A DNA stretch of 64,000 nucleotides from the NCBI GenBank assembly GCA_000469685.2, contig LS997565.1, forward strand, positions 6,459,005 to 6,523,004, read 5' to 3'. The position numbers and the translations under genes were made by a program. Origin of the DNA: Haemonchus contortus (lineage: Eukaryota; Nematoda; Chromadorea; Rhabditida; Trichostrongylidae). This document shows, in pieces, positions 38,666-49,728 of this stretch (its first letter is position 1; every line of letters starts with the position of its first letter). A model generated the notes under the pieces. It did no database searches. It was given only the letters and a program-made list of their open reading frames with translations, and was not told the origin of the DNA.

Positions 38666-41600
38666 ATGTGCCTCTTACAATATAAATCCCTCGGTGCTCA
38701 ATTGTGAAACTCTTTGAACAATTCTCTAAGACTTTTTTGATGGAAAGATTAGCATTCGTCAATTTTGCTCCAGGTTACGCCATTCATTCGCCTTTCGTTC
38801 GAAAAATGAGTTATCGACCGGTTTACTGGCCTTCAAAGGCCAGCCTTAAGCCACTGCATATGTTCCATGGTATTAATCTGTTGACACCTTATCAGGATTG
38901 GATCCTCAAACTGGAGCCTGATGCCTGCCTACTTGCCATAACATTCTTTTGGGTCAAGTAATCAGTTATTCAATCATTTTCTTCATGAATCAGTGGTTAC
39001 AAGCTTGGAATATTACTATCTCTATGCTCCCAGATACTTGAATAGAAAAGATCCACGAAGGGAAACTTTTGAGGTCGCTGAGAGTGCATTCCCCCTATGG
39101 GTTCCCGAGAGAATTTCGTCACTTTTCACCAGATTGATTGCATTGCACTCCATTCCTGTTGACGTTACCTATGCAATGACTGATAGGGTCATCTTAAACT
39201 CGCATTCGTCAAATATTCTCATGATTTTCACCCAAAAAAACGTTTTCAGTTGCCATATTTGGTTACATAAATCATCGAAGTTTTCCAGAGGGTGGCAAGA
39301 ACATAGACCAAAGGTCCGGACTTGTTTCTGCGTTTCCTTAAGATCCGCTCCAAAACCGAACGCCCTGGTCTCCTTGATATACGGCATGGCATAGCAAGTT
39401 CCACCCACCTGCTTTTTGATTTTCAGTTGAAAACTCTGATCTTCTACCTTCTTGGAGCTCGGCATTCGCTCAATCGGGACATTTTTAGCTTTGTACTTTC
39501 CACAAGGCGATGAATGACGTTGGAAGTATAGAAGTGACGCGAGAATATTAAATGCTGCTACGAACTGGTACATTCATCTATATGAAAAGGCTTTTCGAAG
39601 CTGTTGAGACATAATCGATCATCCAAGCTCCCGATAATCAAAGTCTTCCCTTTTACTTTTTGAGGGCACTTTGTAGGCTCTATGCAACAACATCGAAGAA
39701 AGGTGTCCGACACGTGGATACCATCGTCCAAACCTTTCAGTACCTTTCTTTTCACGCAAACCTAGGATGAATGGATGTAAAAACCATGGTAGTAAAGGTC
39801 GGCGGCGGACCATTACGCTTTTGCTTCACAAACGAAACCATGGTTACAACATTTAACTTAGATGGACTCGTACGAGAAATTGACCGACTACGGTGCTCCC
39901 ATTTTATTTTACGCTTCACAGAACGAAAACCTCCAAGTACTGCCGCCACGTGTTCCAGTGTCGAAAAGTCAACATGGTGAATGGCATTGCTAAGGAGTTG
40001 AACAGGAAAAACGCCCACGCGACATGTGTAGCATTTGGGAAAGTGACGGGAACGAAGAAAGGCTCCATGCCCATCTACTTGGCACTGCAGGGTGTTCCGC
40101 TCTGGCTTACGCCTCAAATACCTAGACTGTATTAAGACGAGTGCGCTAGAAGTCACACCGATTTGAGACGATGAAGCAAACTCATTCTGAATTTGAATTA
40201 ATTTTTTTTTTATAAAAAATTGAGTATTGGAATTGACCACAGCTGAGTTAATGGGAAAAATCGTAATACCCAAAGTTCCGTTCCGAACATTAAGTCATTA
40301 GTTTAGTCAGTCTCAAGCGATTGCTGTCAAGCCGAGCTAGCGAATTCAGTTGCTTTGGGTCACTGACAGCTTTGGAAAGCTTTGGGAGCTTGGTAGCTAG
40401 AGCTCAGTGGGCAGGATCAAGAAGAACATCACCAGAATATGGTCTTTCACCTATGAATATTAATCATTTAGTTGGTTATTTGCCCGTCAGTCACATATTA
40501 CAACTAGACACGAAATGGCTCATTCCTACCTTATTATTTACGACTATTGTGTTATTAGACCAATGACATTCCAAGTTCGAATTTTTGATTTTTGCCAAAA
40601 AAGTGAGGTTTTGGTCAGGAGAAAAGGTTATCTTCTCCAACTTACACAAATTCAAATATTCTGCTGATTTTTCAAGTGATAAAGGAAATATGGTTCGTTT
40701 GAAAAAACCTAAATTGTGCTTTGACCACTTTTACATTTATTTTAGCGTACACCTTTTTACTTTTCTTTTCCAGGCTTTCAGTACGCCATACAGCCGCTCA
40801 CCTCTTTTTCTAAACATATAAGCATTGATTCAGCAAGACATCGGACAAAAAGTTTTTTCTTATTGCCACACTGCTTCATTACACGAAATAATCCCCCTCT
40901 TCTTTCCCATTTGTCGGTAAAGAAGAGGCAGTTTTTGACTAGCCTCAGGCGTATGGAGTAGCGTTTTTTCGTTCTCCATGGAACAGGCAGCCTCAACATA
41001 TTGGTGCTAATGAGATTACGTACATCTGTCGAATTCAGCGAATTATTTCACACTTCTTGGAATATACTGGCATTAAGTATTCTATCGACGGGATTCATGC
41101 CTTTCATATGCTACCCTTTTTGAATCACTTAAAGGTCACGTGACCACTGAAAAAAAGACTTCCATGACAGTCTGAATTGATGACGATTAAGGCCTTTCCT
41201 TTTACTGGTACATAATTGCATTCGTCTCGGAATCCTTTATATCTGTAGGTTACGGTTGGAGACTTTGTAGCAAAACTCGTCCGAAGAACTGCACACCTAC
41301 CAATCTGCAGCAATTTTCACTAGTTAGAAAGCAAAGGTAACGGAGCATTGGTAATTGCCATTGTTTCAAAACAAGATTTTAGATCGAACCGTTCTGGGAT
41401 TATCCAACGAAGCTGCTTTACCAATTTTTCGGCTATCATCAAAAAAGTCATAAGAAAATTCCTGATTTGTGTAGATCTATCACCATTATGTATGTGTATG
41501 GATACATTTGCTATCAATCTTTCTCCCTTTCGCCAACTACTTGTAAACGACCCAAGCGCATTCTATAGTGACCACTATTTCAAATGGGAGCCAATTGCAT

Positions 41601-43022
41601 GGCCCCTTTCCCGTTGAATACGTTGGTCAGTACGGAACGCTTTTTTATGCGTGCTCTTCTTTGGTAGGAAAATTAAAATTCAAGCAAGGTTTGAGCCTTT
41701 TTTCGCGTTATTGAATCCACTTTGCATAATAATCTCAATCGATTCTACGATTTTATCAGTTGGCCACGGTAGAAAATCGAGAAATGGTTGGAAAGCCATC
41801 TCGACAGTAATCCAAGGCTGCTACTCTACGCCAAGCTGTAGTAAAGCCCTCTTTTTATGATGTTTTATGATGTATTCAACTCGGCTGTAAGGTACTCCTA
41901 TTCCAGCTGCTTTTGTTAATGCTAGGCAACCGTTTGTTACTCCTTAAGAAATTTCAATGTAGAGAGTGAGACGTGCTCTTCGACCGCTCCTACCTAACCA
42001 AGAACCATGGCAGTTCCTCATTTCAAGTTCTGCAAATGCCTCTCTGATGTCATTACTTAGAGTCCAATGAAATCGTCAACCTTCAATTCCATTCACCACT
42101 TTCATTGGCGTCGACCATATCTGCTCCATTGTTTTCCTTTCACAGCTTTCAGTTCTCTAGGGGATTACTTGCCTAATTGCATCGGTTTTGCTTTCTTCTG
42201 TCTCGAACCGAAAATGCCTTTCCAGTAAGCAAATCCAACTCTATGTATACGATTTGTCAGTATATCGGTTTGAATCAGTTTCTCATGGGAAAAATATTTT
42301 ATTCAAGTTACTTGATGCCCTTGCCACATTCAGCTGAATCTGAATGCTTCATATGTTCCCAAGCTTGACGGAAACTGGTCCCAGGCACAGTCGGGAGCCA
42401 TCACTCCAAAACTATATGAAAAAGCCTAATCTCTCGCTCGTCGGGCATGGCAGTCACGTATGTAAACGCTTATTTGATAGATGGTGGTATTCTCAACAGA
42501 AATGGGGTAACTCGAGAGCATGGGTCACTTTTGCTCATATTCGTCTGAAAATAATGCTTGAATGTCGGATTTTTTTTTGTATAGAGGCGAGGCCAGAACT
42601 TCTTTCGCATAGAGCTTGCTGGGACTGCTCGGGTGGCAGTCTTTGAGTAGAGTGAGGACCCCTTTTCTCCATCTTTCTCTGCATGGCTGATAACCGTACC
42701 TTTGCGTCTTATTATCCTTGATCAGAAACTCCTTTTTTGTAGTTTTTTGGCAAAACGTTCGTATTTCTTCTGCCCTGTTTGTTGTTTTCCCATTGATCAT
42801 CGTCTCATCCTACTGTTATCGATTGCCATACGGTAAGAATACGGTAACCTTCGCAGTTTGGATCTGTCTAGGACAAGTCGTCCGTTCGATCAGCATTGCT
42901 GTCACTTATTTTGTCGTCCATTTCGTGTCGTCGGTTATTATATAAATGGATTAACGGGATCTTGCATTCATATAGCCGCTTTGTTCACCCAATGTGCCAC
43001 CATTGCTGGTCAGTTGCCATAA

Positions 43023-46000
43023 ATGGAAACTGTTGAAGTCATAACTGATCCAAAACTAGAGACAGCCACCCCTACAGCCGTAGACCATTTTAATTGGGCT
43101 GACTGGCTTAATAACGCCAGGTTCGTTATCTTATTTAACTCTTTTAGACCCTATTCCTATGATTTCCACCTTTTTTTAGCTGTGTGCTGGTCGTCTATGT
43201 AGAGCCGTTGTTGTGCTCAATTGGATTTCTACTCAATTGCGCCTGTATTGCAGTGTTCCTCAGGTACAAACATTTATACATTTATTTGTCTGTTTATTTA
43301 TTTATTTGTTGGCTGTAAGGCGTTCTCTTTACGAAAATACTCCATATTTTTCAAAAACTTCAGAAATTTCTCCAATGTTTTTACTGGTTAGGGTTGAATG
43401 TGGTTAATTTCAGTGTTTCAAGTCATGGATATTTTCGAAAAACAAGTCTCTTATTTTACCTCGTCGCCTTGTCAATCTGTAATGCATTGCAACTTATTTT
43501 GTCAATTTTTGTTATTGTTTTACCGGCTATGGAACAGGTTCGTGATGTTTTGCAGACTTTTTGAATTACCGTACCTCAATCCTATAAAATTGCTTTTTTT
43601 TCAAGCTGAAAATCGAACCAAACATCAATATCTCATGATCAACCTCTATTTTCAACATTGATTACGTCTCGTCAGTACTTTTCTTGCAAAAATAAATTGA
43701 TAGTTGTTAATAAGTAATTATTTCTAAAAAGATAAACTATAGTATTTGCATTACGGTTGGCCATCCTCAATGAAAATTATTACTTACGTTTCTTGATTGA
43801 TAATCGACTCTTTCCAAAAATCGAACCGAAAATTGTCCCTGATGTGTCGTTTCCGAACTTGAACAGCACCCTGTAATATGGATCTTTAACTAGTTACTGA
43901 ATCTGAAAGATAGCAATTTATATTTTCGCTACCTCACTATTGTCGAATAGCTTCCTAGAGTTTAAAGTGCGTTTATACTTTTTTTTGAAAAATCGTACAT
44001 ATTCTTGCGGGCATAGTATCATTCCTACTATTCAGAATATCTCCCAAAGTGACCATGATGTCAAGGTAATCGGCGCTCCCTGAAGGGCATCTGTCCGCTT
44101 GCTCTTTGTACTCATGCTTTTATGATTTGTTAAAAATTCAGCTTTTTTATTTCTAATCTAGTTCCACTAACAGTTTCCTAACCATTAGGAGTAAACAACA
44201 AAAACGATAAGAAAGCATTTGATAACATAACTTACAAAATTTTTTTGGGAACTGTGGGAGTAATAAATAGTAAGTATAGCAAAATACCGATCGAGTTATC
44301 CTGCACCTTCTCAAACATATCGCTTCCTGGCACCCCACCCATCTCTTCCTCCAGTACCCAGTACTTTTATCCAGTGATAACTTAATCCATGTCTTTGCCC
44401 ACACCGTCATATTACCTATATTCTCCTGTATTACCGTATACTCATTCATAACCACTCCTCCTACACTGTTGGGAGTTTTCCCACACTGTTAGAACTTACC
44501 GCAACCATGCTTTTACTTAAGCATATTTACCAACTCGTTTCTTGTGCATTCTAGAACAAACAGAGGCTGGCACGGGCAAATTGAGTTAACTAGGCCTCCA
44601 CGGTAGTTATACATTTCAAATTTTCAGTTAAACATCTGCCCCATCTTTTTTAGCATTAACATTTTTTTGGTATAGTTTTTATACATTTCTAGTTCATCGG
44701 TGACGAATTTCCACGAGAAGCTGATAATTTGCATCGAGTGAACGCAATCACTGTACGGCTTGGTTATCCGCTTATGTTAGCTGCTAACTATGCCGCAATC
44801 TGGCTGCTCACACTCATTTGTGCTCAGAGATTCCAGGTTTGGTTTTACGCCATTGCCCATACCCATTGGTATACCTACCTGAAACCACGTAGGTGTCAGG
44901 TAGAGTAGAAGGTCAAGATCACGTAATAGTTGCCATATCTGTCACCAAGTCATTCGGACTTTTCAGGCCATTTGTCACCCATCAAATCCATGGAAACTTC
45001 GTCTCACATGCATTCGACGGAGTAAAGGGGCGGTAACCGTTGTTGTTGGAGCCGCACTGGGTGAGCTATATTTCTTGTGATCGATCTAATCGATTATTGA
45101 TTGGTATCTTGATTTAAGACATGGCTAACATAGACGTTTATAGGCTTGAATGTTATTCGTTTTTGGGAGATGGAGTGGCATGCTGATCACGGTGGTATCG
45201 TAAGCTCAGGATTACGGTACGCCATTCTTATAAAATTACTGACTTTTCAACAGTTTTTTGTTAAGCAGCAAGTATGTTGAGATCCCCTAATGAGAACTTC
45301 CTATTGATAATTCATTGGCTGCTTTCATAGTCCGCCGGCCGGCCGGCCGGCGGAGGCAGTGCTAGCGGGAAGGAGGGAGGCAGACAGATAGGCAAACAGT
45401 CCACGCCCCTTCGAGGGGTTGAAAACAAACAACCTTCGAAGGGGCGTGGACTGTTTGTCTTACACTGTCTGCCTCCCTCCTCCCCGCTAGCACTGCCTCC
45501 GCCGGCCAGCGCGCCGGCGCGCCGGCACGCGCGCCGGCACGCCGGCCGGCCGGCCGGCGGACTATGAAAGCAGCCATTTCCCACCTCGGTTAAGCCGTCC
45601 AGGAAGGTTGAGCATGAGTCTGGGAGGAACTACATTCGTGTACTAAAAAGGAGAACATCCGCACGGTGGGGTAACCCAAGCCGGGTACATGCTCATAATT
45701 GTATAAATAGTTAAAATATTACAATATATAGTAATTCCTAGACTTAGTGGGGGGATATTGAGAATAGTTGGCAGTGAAGGTTTTTTTTTCGAGAAACCCA
45801 AGTTATTCTCGATCGGGTATGGGATGATTGAGCATCTCGGGCATTATTGAGTGGCACATCCTTTTGATGGATGGGCATGGCAATTTACTTGCGAATTGAT
45901 GGAAAATAGAATATAATGAGCGACAGCAACTATTTTTAGGGATCATTTATTATACAAAGTGATACAAGAAGGAATTGTCTACGGCCTAATTGTCTATGGA

Positions 46001-46901
46001 CTTCCGATATGCCTTCTATTATGGTTAAATCTGAACACTATACAATTAATACGTGGTGAACAGGTGAGTTTATGAGATTTGGAATATTCCTAAGTATGGA
46101 TAGCTCAATGGACAAATGTATTGTTTCGCTTCGGTGCACTCAAAAAGATCAAAGCTCGAATACCTTCTTCCTTGTTTATTTTCTTTTTAGTTTTTTTTTG
46201 CTTACCATGATATCTCCTTTACCTTTTGGGCAAAAAATATCGTTTTAAACAAATATCGGCCATCTAAAACTACCAAATGTGCGGATAAAAGCCCTTCTAC
46301 GATCGTTCAAACTCCCAAATTTGATCAGGAGGTATAACCCACTTATCCTTTCGTCATTCCAGCTTCATGTGCAGGCATCCCGACGTTCAGCCGAATATCG
46401 AACAGCTCTGATGACCGTTTGTGTTTTTGTGTTCTTCTTTCTGTGTACTACACTTTCGGCATCGATCAGACTGTTTATGTGAGCCTTTTGGATTATCGAT
46501 TGACCTACAGTAATCTTTTCAACCTACCGTAATCCTACTCGATTCAAGGATAACAGCTGGTGGTCTGGTGGATCCGCTAGAATTAGTATGGTTAGTGGAT
46601 TTGTCAAACCTGCTGATGAACATTAATGCACTAGTCACGCCTATTATTTGCTTTATATTTACCAGAGGGTTTAAGGTGAGGAGTAATCGAATGTTTACTG
46701 TTTCTAATTTGTCTCTTTTTTATTTATTTTTACTAGTTTACTGGAATAAAGGAACTAAAGAACGAAAAGTTCCCGAATATTCTGGGATTCTATGAAGAAA
46801 CACATCCAAGACTTGTCGATTTCACATCCTACCATATCACTCAATTCTTTACAGGACCTCTTCTTTGTGATACGATTTGCTCCGCCAAAATGTTCGCCTG
46901 A
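43023..46901 (+). CDS. FMRFamide-type peptide GPCR, 10 exons, complete
   Basis: Class A seven-transmembrane receptor, probably for an FMRFamide-like neuropeptide, at the plasma membrane. Exons: 43023-43120, 43180-43263, 43414-43537, 44693-44836, 44967-45060, 45144-45216, 45940-46063, 46363-46478, 46549-46675, 46737-46901. Every intron is GT-AG, phases match throughout, and the product is 382 residues. Exon 8 could instead start at 46375, which removes four residues in frame. The start is the ATG that opens a short extracellular N-terminus (an N-A-S glycosylation site spans the exon 1/2 junction) before TM1 (about 34-60). TM2 is about 73-100, TM3 128-147 and TM4 171-190. TM5 is 217-238, TM6 262-285 and TM7 299-323, followed by a 54-residue tail. 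The TM3 end reads ICAQRFQAICHP and TM7 reads DLSNLLMNINALVTPIICF, close to nematode frpr-type receptors from family knowledge. Oddities: AQRF replaces DRY, TPIIC replaces NPxxY, and there is no cysteine just before TM3. The ligand is unknown. Confidence 0.9.
45317..45575. mobile_element. GC-rich foldback element inside intron 6 of the + strand receptor
   Basis: Arms begin GGCTGCTTTCATAGTCCGCC at 45317 and end in the complement at 45575. They run through (CCGG)n tracts, a GGAGGCAGTGCTAGCGGG block and a CAGTCCACGCCCCTTCGA block to a loop containing AAAACAAACAACC near 45422-45434. The right arm carries about 40 extra bases of CCGGCGCGC-type repeats. ATT borders both ends (45314-45316 and 45576-45578) and could be a 3-base target duplication. 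It sits wholly between exon 6 (ends 45216) and exon 7 (starts 45940). The frames over it at 45312-45584 (-) are not genes. Confidence 0.75.
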
Positions 46902-47068
46902 TGAGAAGGATTTTAGTCCTCACTTGACGCCAATGCTCTCGTCTGCAGAATATCAACATTTATAGCCTCATGACTTTTATCGACTTTGTTTTATCAGTAT
47001 CAAATAATAACGCTTTACTCAATGATTTTGTGGTTCAACAGTGTGATTTAATTTTTGTATTATATCAA

Positions 47069-47074
47069 AATAAA
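47069..47074 (+). terminator. Poly(A) signal of the + strand receptor gene
   Basis: AATAAA in an AT-rich stretch about 170 bases after the TGA at 46899-46901. It is the first canonical signal downstream of the stop and lies about 70 bases before the TTAA-flanked repeat. Cleavage site not visible. Confidence 0.55.
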
Positions 47075-47142
47075 TAATAAAAAATCTTGAAAACTGCAGC
47101 ACCTATCTTCACATCTTTCCGAGACGCCGATGGATTTTTCGC

Positions 47143-48095
47143 TTAAAGGCACAGTTCACGATAATTTTGGGTAATCCAGATTATGATGAAAAATGGAAGA
47201 CAAGATCGAAACTAGTGCGACTGAGGTAAAGAAACTGCGTGCATCGGTGTTCCCAAAGTGAAAAAAGGCTTCGAGAATTCGTTAAAAAGGAGGCTGGACG
47301 AGAATGAAACCAGAAAAATGAAGAAGAGTGGGGCGTCCGGACGAGCTTTACAGTGTGTTTCACTGCGCGCGTGTGGGTCCTGCAGCGAATAACAGGCAAT
47401 GGTAAGCAAAAATTCATTCACTTATAAGCGTAAGTAAGCAAAAAACCCTAGAAACAGCCAAAGTAGCTCACCTATCTCAGCCTCTAGGAGTAGGAAATTA
47501 AATAAGGGATCGCGGCAGCAAAAAGAAAAACAGAGGAAAAAAGAGTGAGAGAAAAACATCGCCTCATCACTCGGCGATCAGCTGATCGTGCGTGGATCCT
47601 GGAAGGAAAATTTGCAATCTGTATTGTCTCGACACTCGTCTAATGTGACACCGATCGAAGGGCGATAAAGCAAACTACGGCAACAACGGGGCTTCCACTA
47701 TGCCCTGAGCGCCGTGAGTGTGGGAGCGAGAGGGTGTAGTGCGTTAGGAACGAAATGGTCGCGTCGCGGTGAGAGGGGCGTCGCGCGCGAAGGAATGTAG
47801 CAGGATGCAGCAGTAGGTAAGAAATACAAGAACAAAAGTACTAATAGTAGAATTATGCATAAAATAATGATCGCATATCGATTGAGCTGTAAGAAGAACA
47901 CTAGAGCTGTAATAACAACGAATGAGTGATTCGCGACAGCCGCGTGCGGCGAATCGATTACCCAAAATCGTTCCTAACGCCCGTCTCCCGGAGCGAGAGG
48001 GTCCCTTCTACCACCCAGGGGGAGGAGGGAGGGGGGCGCTGAGTATTCCTAAATGAAGAACTCAGTAATCTGTTTATCGTGAACCGTGCCTTTAA
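47143..48095. mobile_element. TTAA-flanked inverted-repeat element (piggyBac-like MITE)
   Basis: TTAA at 47143-47146 and 48092-48095 flanks an 18-bp terminal inverted repeat: AGGCACAGTTCACGATAA at the left (47147-47164) and its complement at the right (ending 48091) with one mismatch. The interior is about 910 bp with no transposase frame, so the element is non-autonomous. A TTAA target site is known for piggyBac elements and a few others; assignment to piggyBac is an inference. The interior contains a 14-bp perfect palindrome (CGATCAGCTGATCG, 47575-47588) and a segment (about 47735-47965) related in inverse orientation to about 1550-1760. Confidence 0.7.
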
Positions 48096-48097
48096 AT

Positions 48098-48564
48098 GTG
48101 ATAGTTCTGGATACTCTCATTCTGAGCGGCCGAGGTCTCGTGAAGTGAGAATCAGCACCGTTTCCTTGCCTTAGCGGGAACCTCAAGGGAAGAGCTTGAG
48201 TTGATGTAATCATTGATGGAGGCTTGATGTCCTCAGGCTGCCTCGGGCCACCAGCCTTTCGAGTCCGGTCTCTCGGGTTCAGAACCCTCTTTGTGATAAT
48301 CCATTCCTGTAGTACCACTGAAGTCAAAAATTTTTTTTTGCCGTCGAACGATCCCCTTTTGAAAAGCACCCAGATCACTTGAAATACATCATGCTGCAGC
48401 CCACTTTCGGGTCCCACCCACTTCAGAAACTCCGCCCATCGGAGAAGGGAGTGAAGTAAAGCTGCACACAACACCGATAGACGTCCAGCGTTAGCGTCTT
48501 CCGTCCAATTGAATACTGGACCTTCGATCATTTGAACAATGATAAACCTTTTTTCAATATTCAA
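48098..48564 (-). CDS. Long unassigned open frame beside the TTAA element
   Basis: An ATG at 48564 opens 171 codons (stop at 48049). The last codons cross the right terminal repeat of the TTAA element, so at least the end is fortuitous. The middle (VLNPRDRTRKAGGPRQPEDI) is not low-complexity. It may be part of an older repeat into which the TTAA element inserted. No family recognised. Confidence 0.15.
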
Positions 48565-49393
48565 ATATCAGTCCCTGCGTGAGGGACAGCATAATTGAGG
48601 GTTCTCATGGAAGTTCCCGTCGTGCAATTGTATGGACTTTCATCGCTTGACAACAAAGTATGTTCTTGTTCTTCACTTCCCCCAGCATTCAACAGTCCGA
48701 ATTCTTGATGAACTGGAAAAGTTCAACTTCGTAACGACACTTGATTTTGGCTACTTCTTTGTTCGAGAATTCTGCCGTCTAATTCAATCAAACGGTTTTT
48801 GAGTCATTAGTTCGAATGTTCGAAGAAAAGGGCACATGTGCCATGCACTCGGTCCCTATTTCCCAGAGGGAACCATCTTTATTCAGAGAATTATATTAAA
48901 GATGCCACTATACGCATACACAAAGAAAGAAGATGAATCGAATAATGTCGCGTGACAAGTATTGATTTCTTTGTTTACTCCTGGAGAAGCCATGAACTTC
49001 TCTGTCTGAGTGGGACATGTGCAGGCAAAAACAGCCGATCGACTAGGAAAATCGCTCGCACTGTTTTTGAAGCCATTTTCGAGGTATCGATGAACCCTTA
49101 GATGTTGCGAAAAACTGTATCGTAAGAAAAAACAAAAAATAGTAAACAAACAATATGGACAGGTATTTGTGGCTGTTTCAAATTCTTGTACATCTCATTT
49201 TGCGGCTCATAACCCTTGACTAAAGAAGATGAGCACATCGTTCCGCTTGCAATTTATTTATTGCCTACGGACCACTAAGCAGGTGATGAACTCTGTTGTT
49301 CACATGCAGAGTTCTTTCTACGTCACATTTGATCGTCGATACTACTACCGTAATTCGACCAATCCGGCTGTAAACAACACATAGTTAAACTTA

Positions 49394-49399
49394 TTTATT
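49394..49399 (-). terminator. Possible poly(A) signal of the - strand receptor gene
   Basis: TTTATT on the + strand (AATAAA on the - strand), about 330 bases beyond the stop codon at 49729. A second candidate lies at 49253-49258. Both are in AT-rich sequence where the hexamer is common, so the assignment is weak. Confidence 0.3.
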
Positions 49400-49728
49400 C
49401 CATTTGCAAATAAAAAAAGTGAAAAGGCACAGTGCAACCTAAACTCATACAGTATAATACACTATAAAGCGACCCGTATGACTACATGAAACCGTTGAGA
49501 TGTTCACCGAACTTGCATGGATATTATAGTGTGTCGTGTCGATCGTTTATAGCCCATTGTCGCGAAATACCTGAGGCAACATGCAAATGTCGCGCGCGGC
49601 GTCGCGATTAGCGAACGTGCGAACGCGTTTGATCGCTTCGTAGGGCAGTGTTCTGTGACGGCAGCAAAGTATGAATGCTCTACGAATATACGCTGCTTTG
49701 TGGTATTTCGCAACAGTGAACGGGTGGA

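Larger units (their letters stand above)
33701..43022. other. Gene-poor stretch upstream of the + strand receptor gene
   Basis: SINE fragments only. Between 39169 and 40273 three overlapping - strand frames (173, 66 and 134 codons) and several + strand frames coexist, so strand and reality are undecided. A hydrophobic + frame at 42718-42945 lies close to the receptor start but shows no link to it. The promoter of the receptor gene must lie in the last part; no motif stands out. Confidence 0.4.
46902..49728. other. Convergent intergenic region between two receptor genes
   Basis: Holds the 3' ends of both receptor genes and, in the middle, a TTAA-flanked inverted-repeat element (47143-48095). 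The sequence at 48096-48600 has a long open frame on the - strand (see separate entry) that runs into the element's end. A CpG-rich patch lies at about 49585-49635, just past the - strand stop codon. No other gene was seen. Confidence 0.6.

Noticed and set aside
39169..40273. Three successive - strand frames that could be one frameshifted gene or retroelement
   Set aside because: Several + strand frames are equally open, no reverse transcriptase, nuclease or transposase motif was found, and a PYIK segment alone is too weak.
42718..42945. Hydrophobic 75-codon + frame upstream of the first receptor, at first sight two membrane helices
   Set aside because: No splice path joins it in frame to the receptor, AT-rich sequence often yields such frames, and the opposite strand is open as well.
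45312..45584. 90-codon Ala/Gly/Arg-rich - strand frame
   Set aside because: Produced by the GC-rich foldback element, inside an intron of the + strand receptor.
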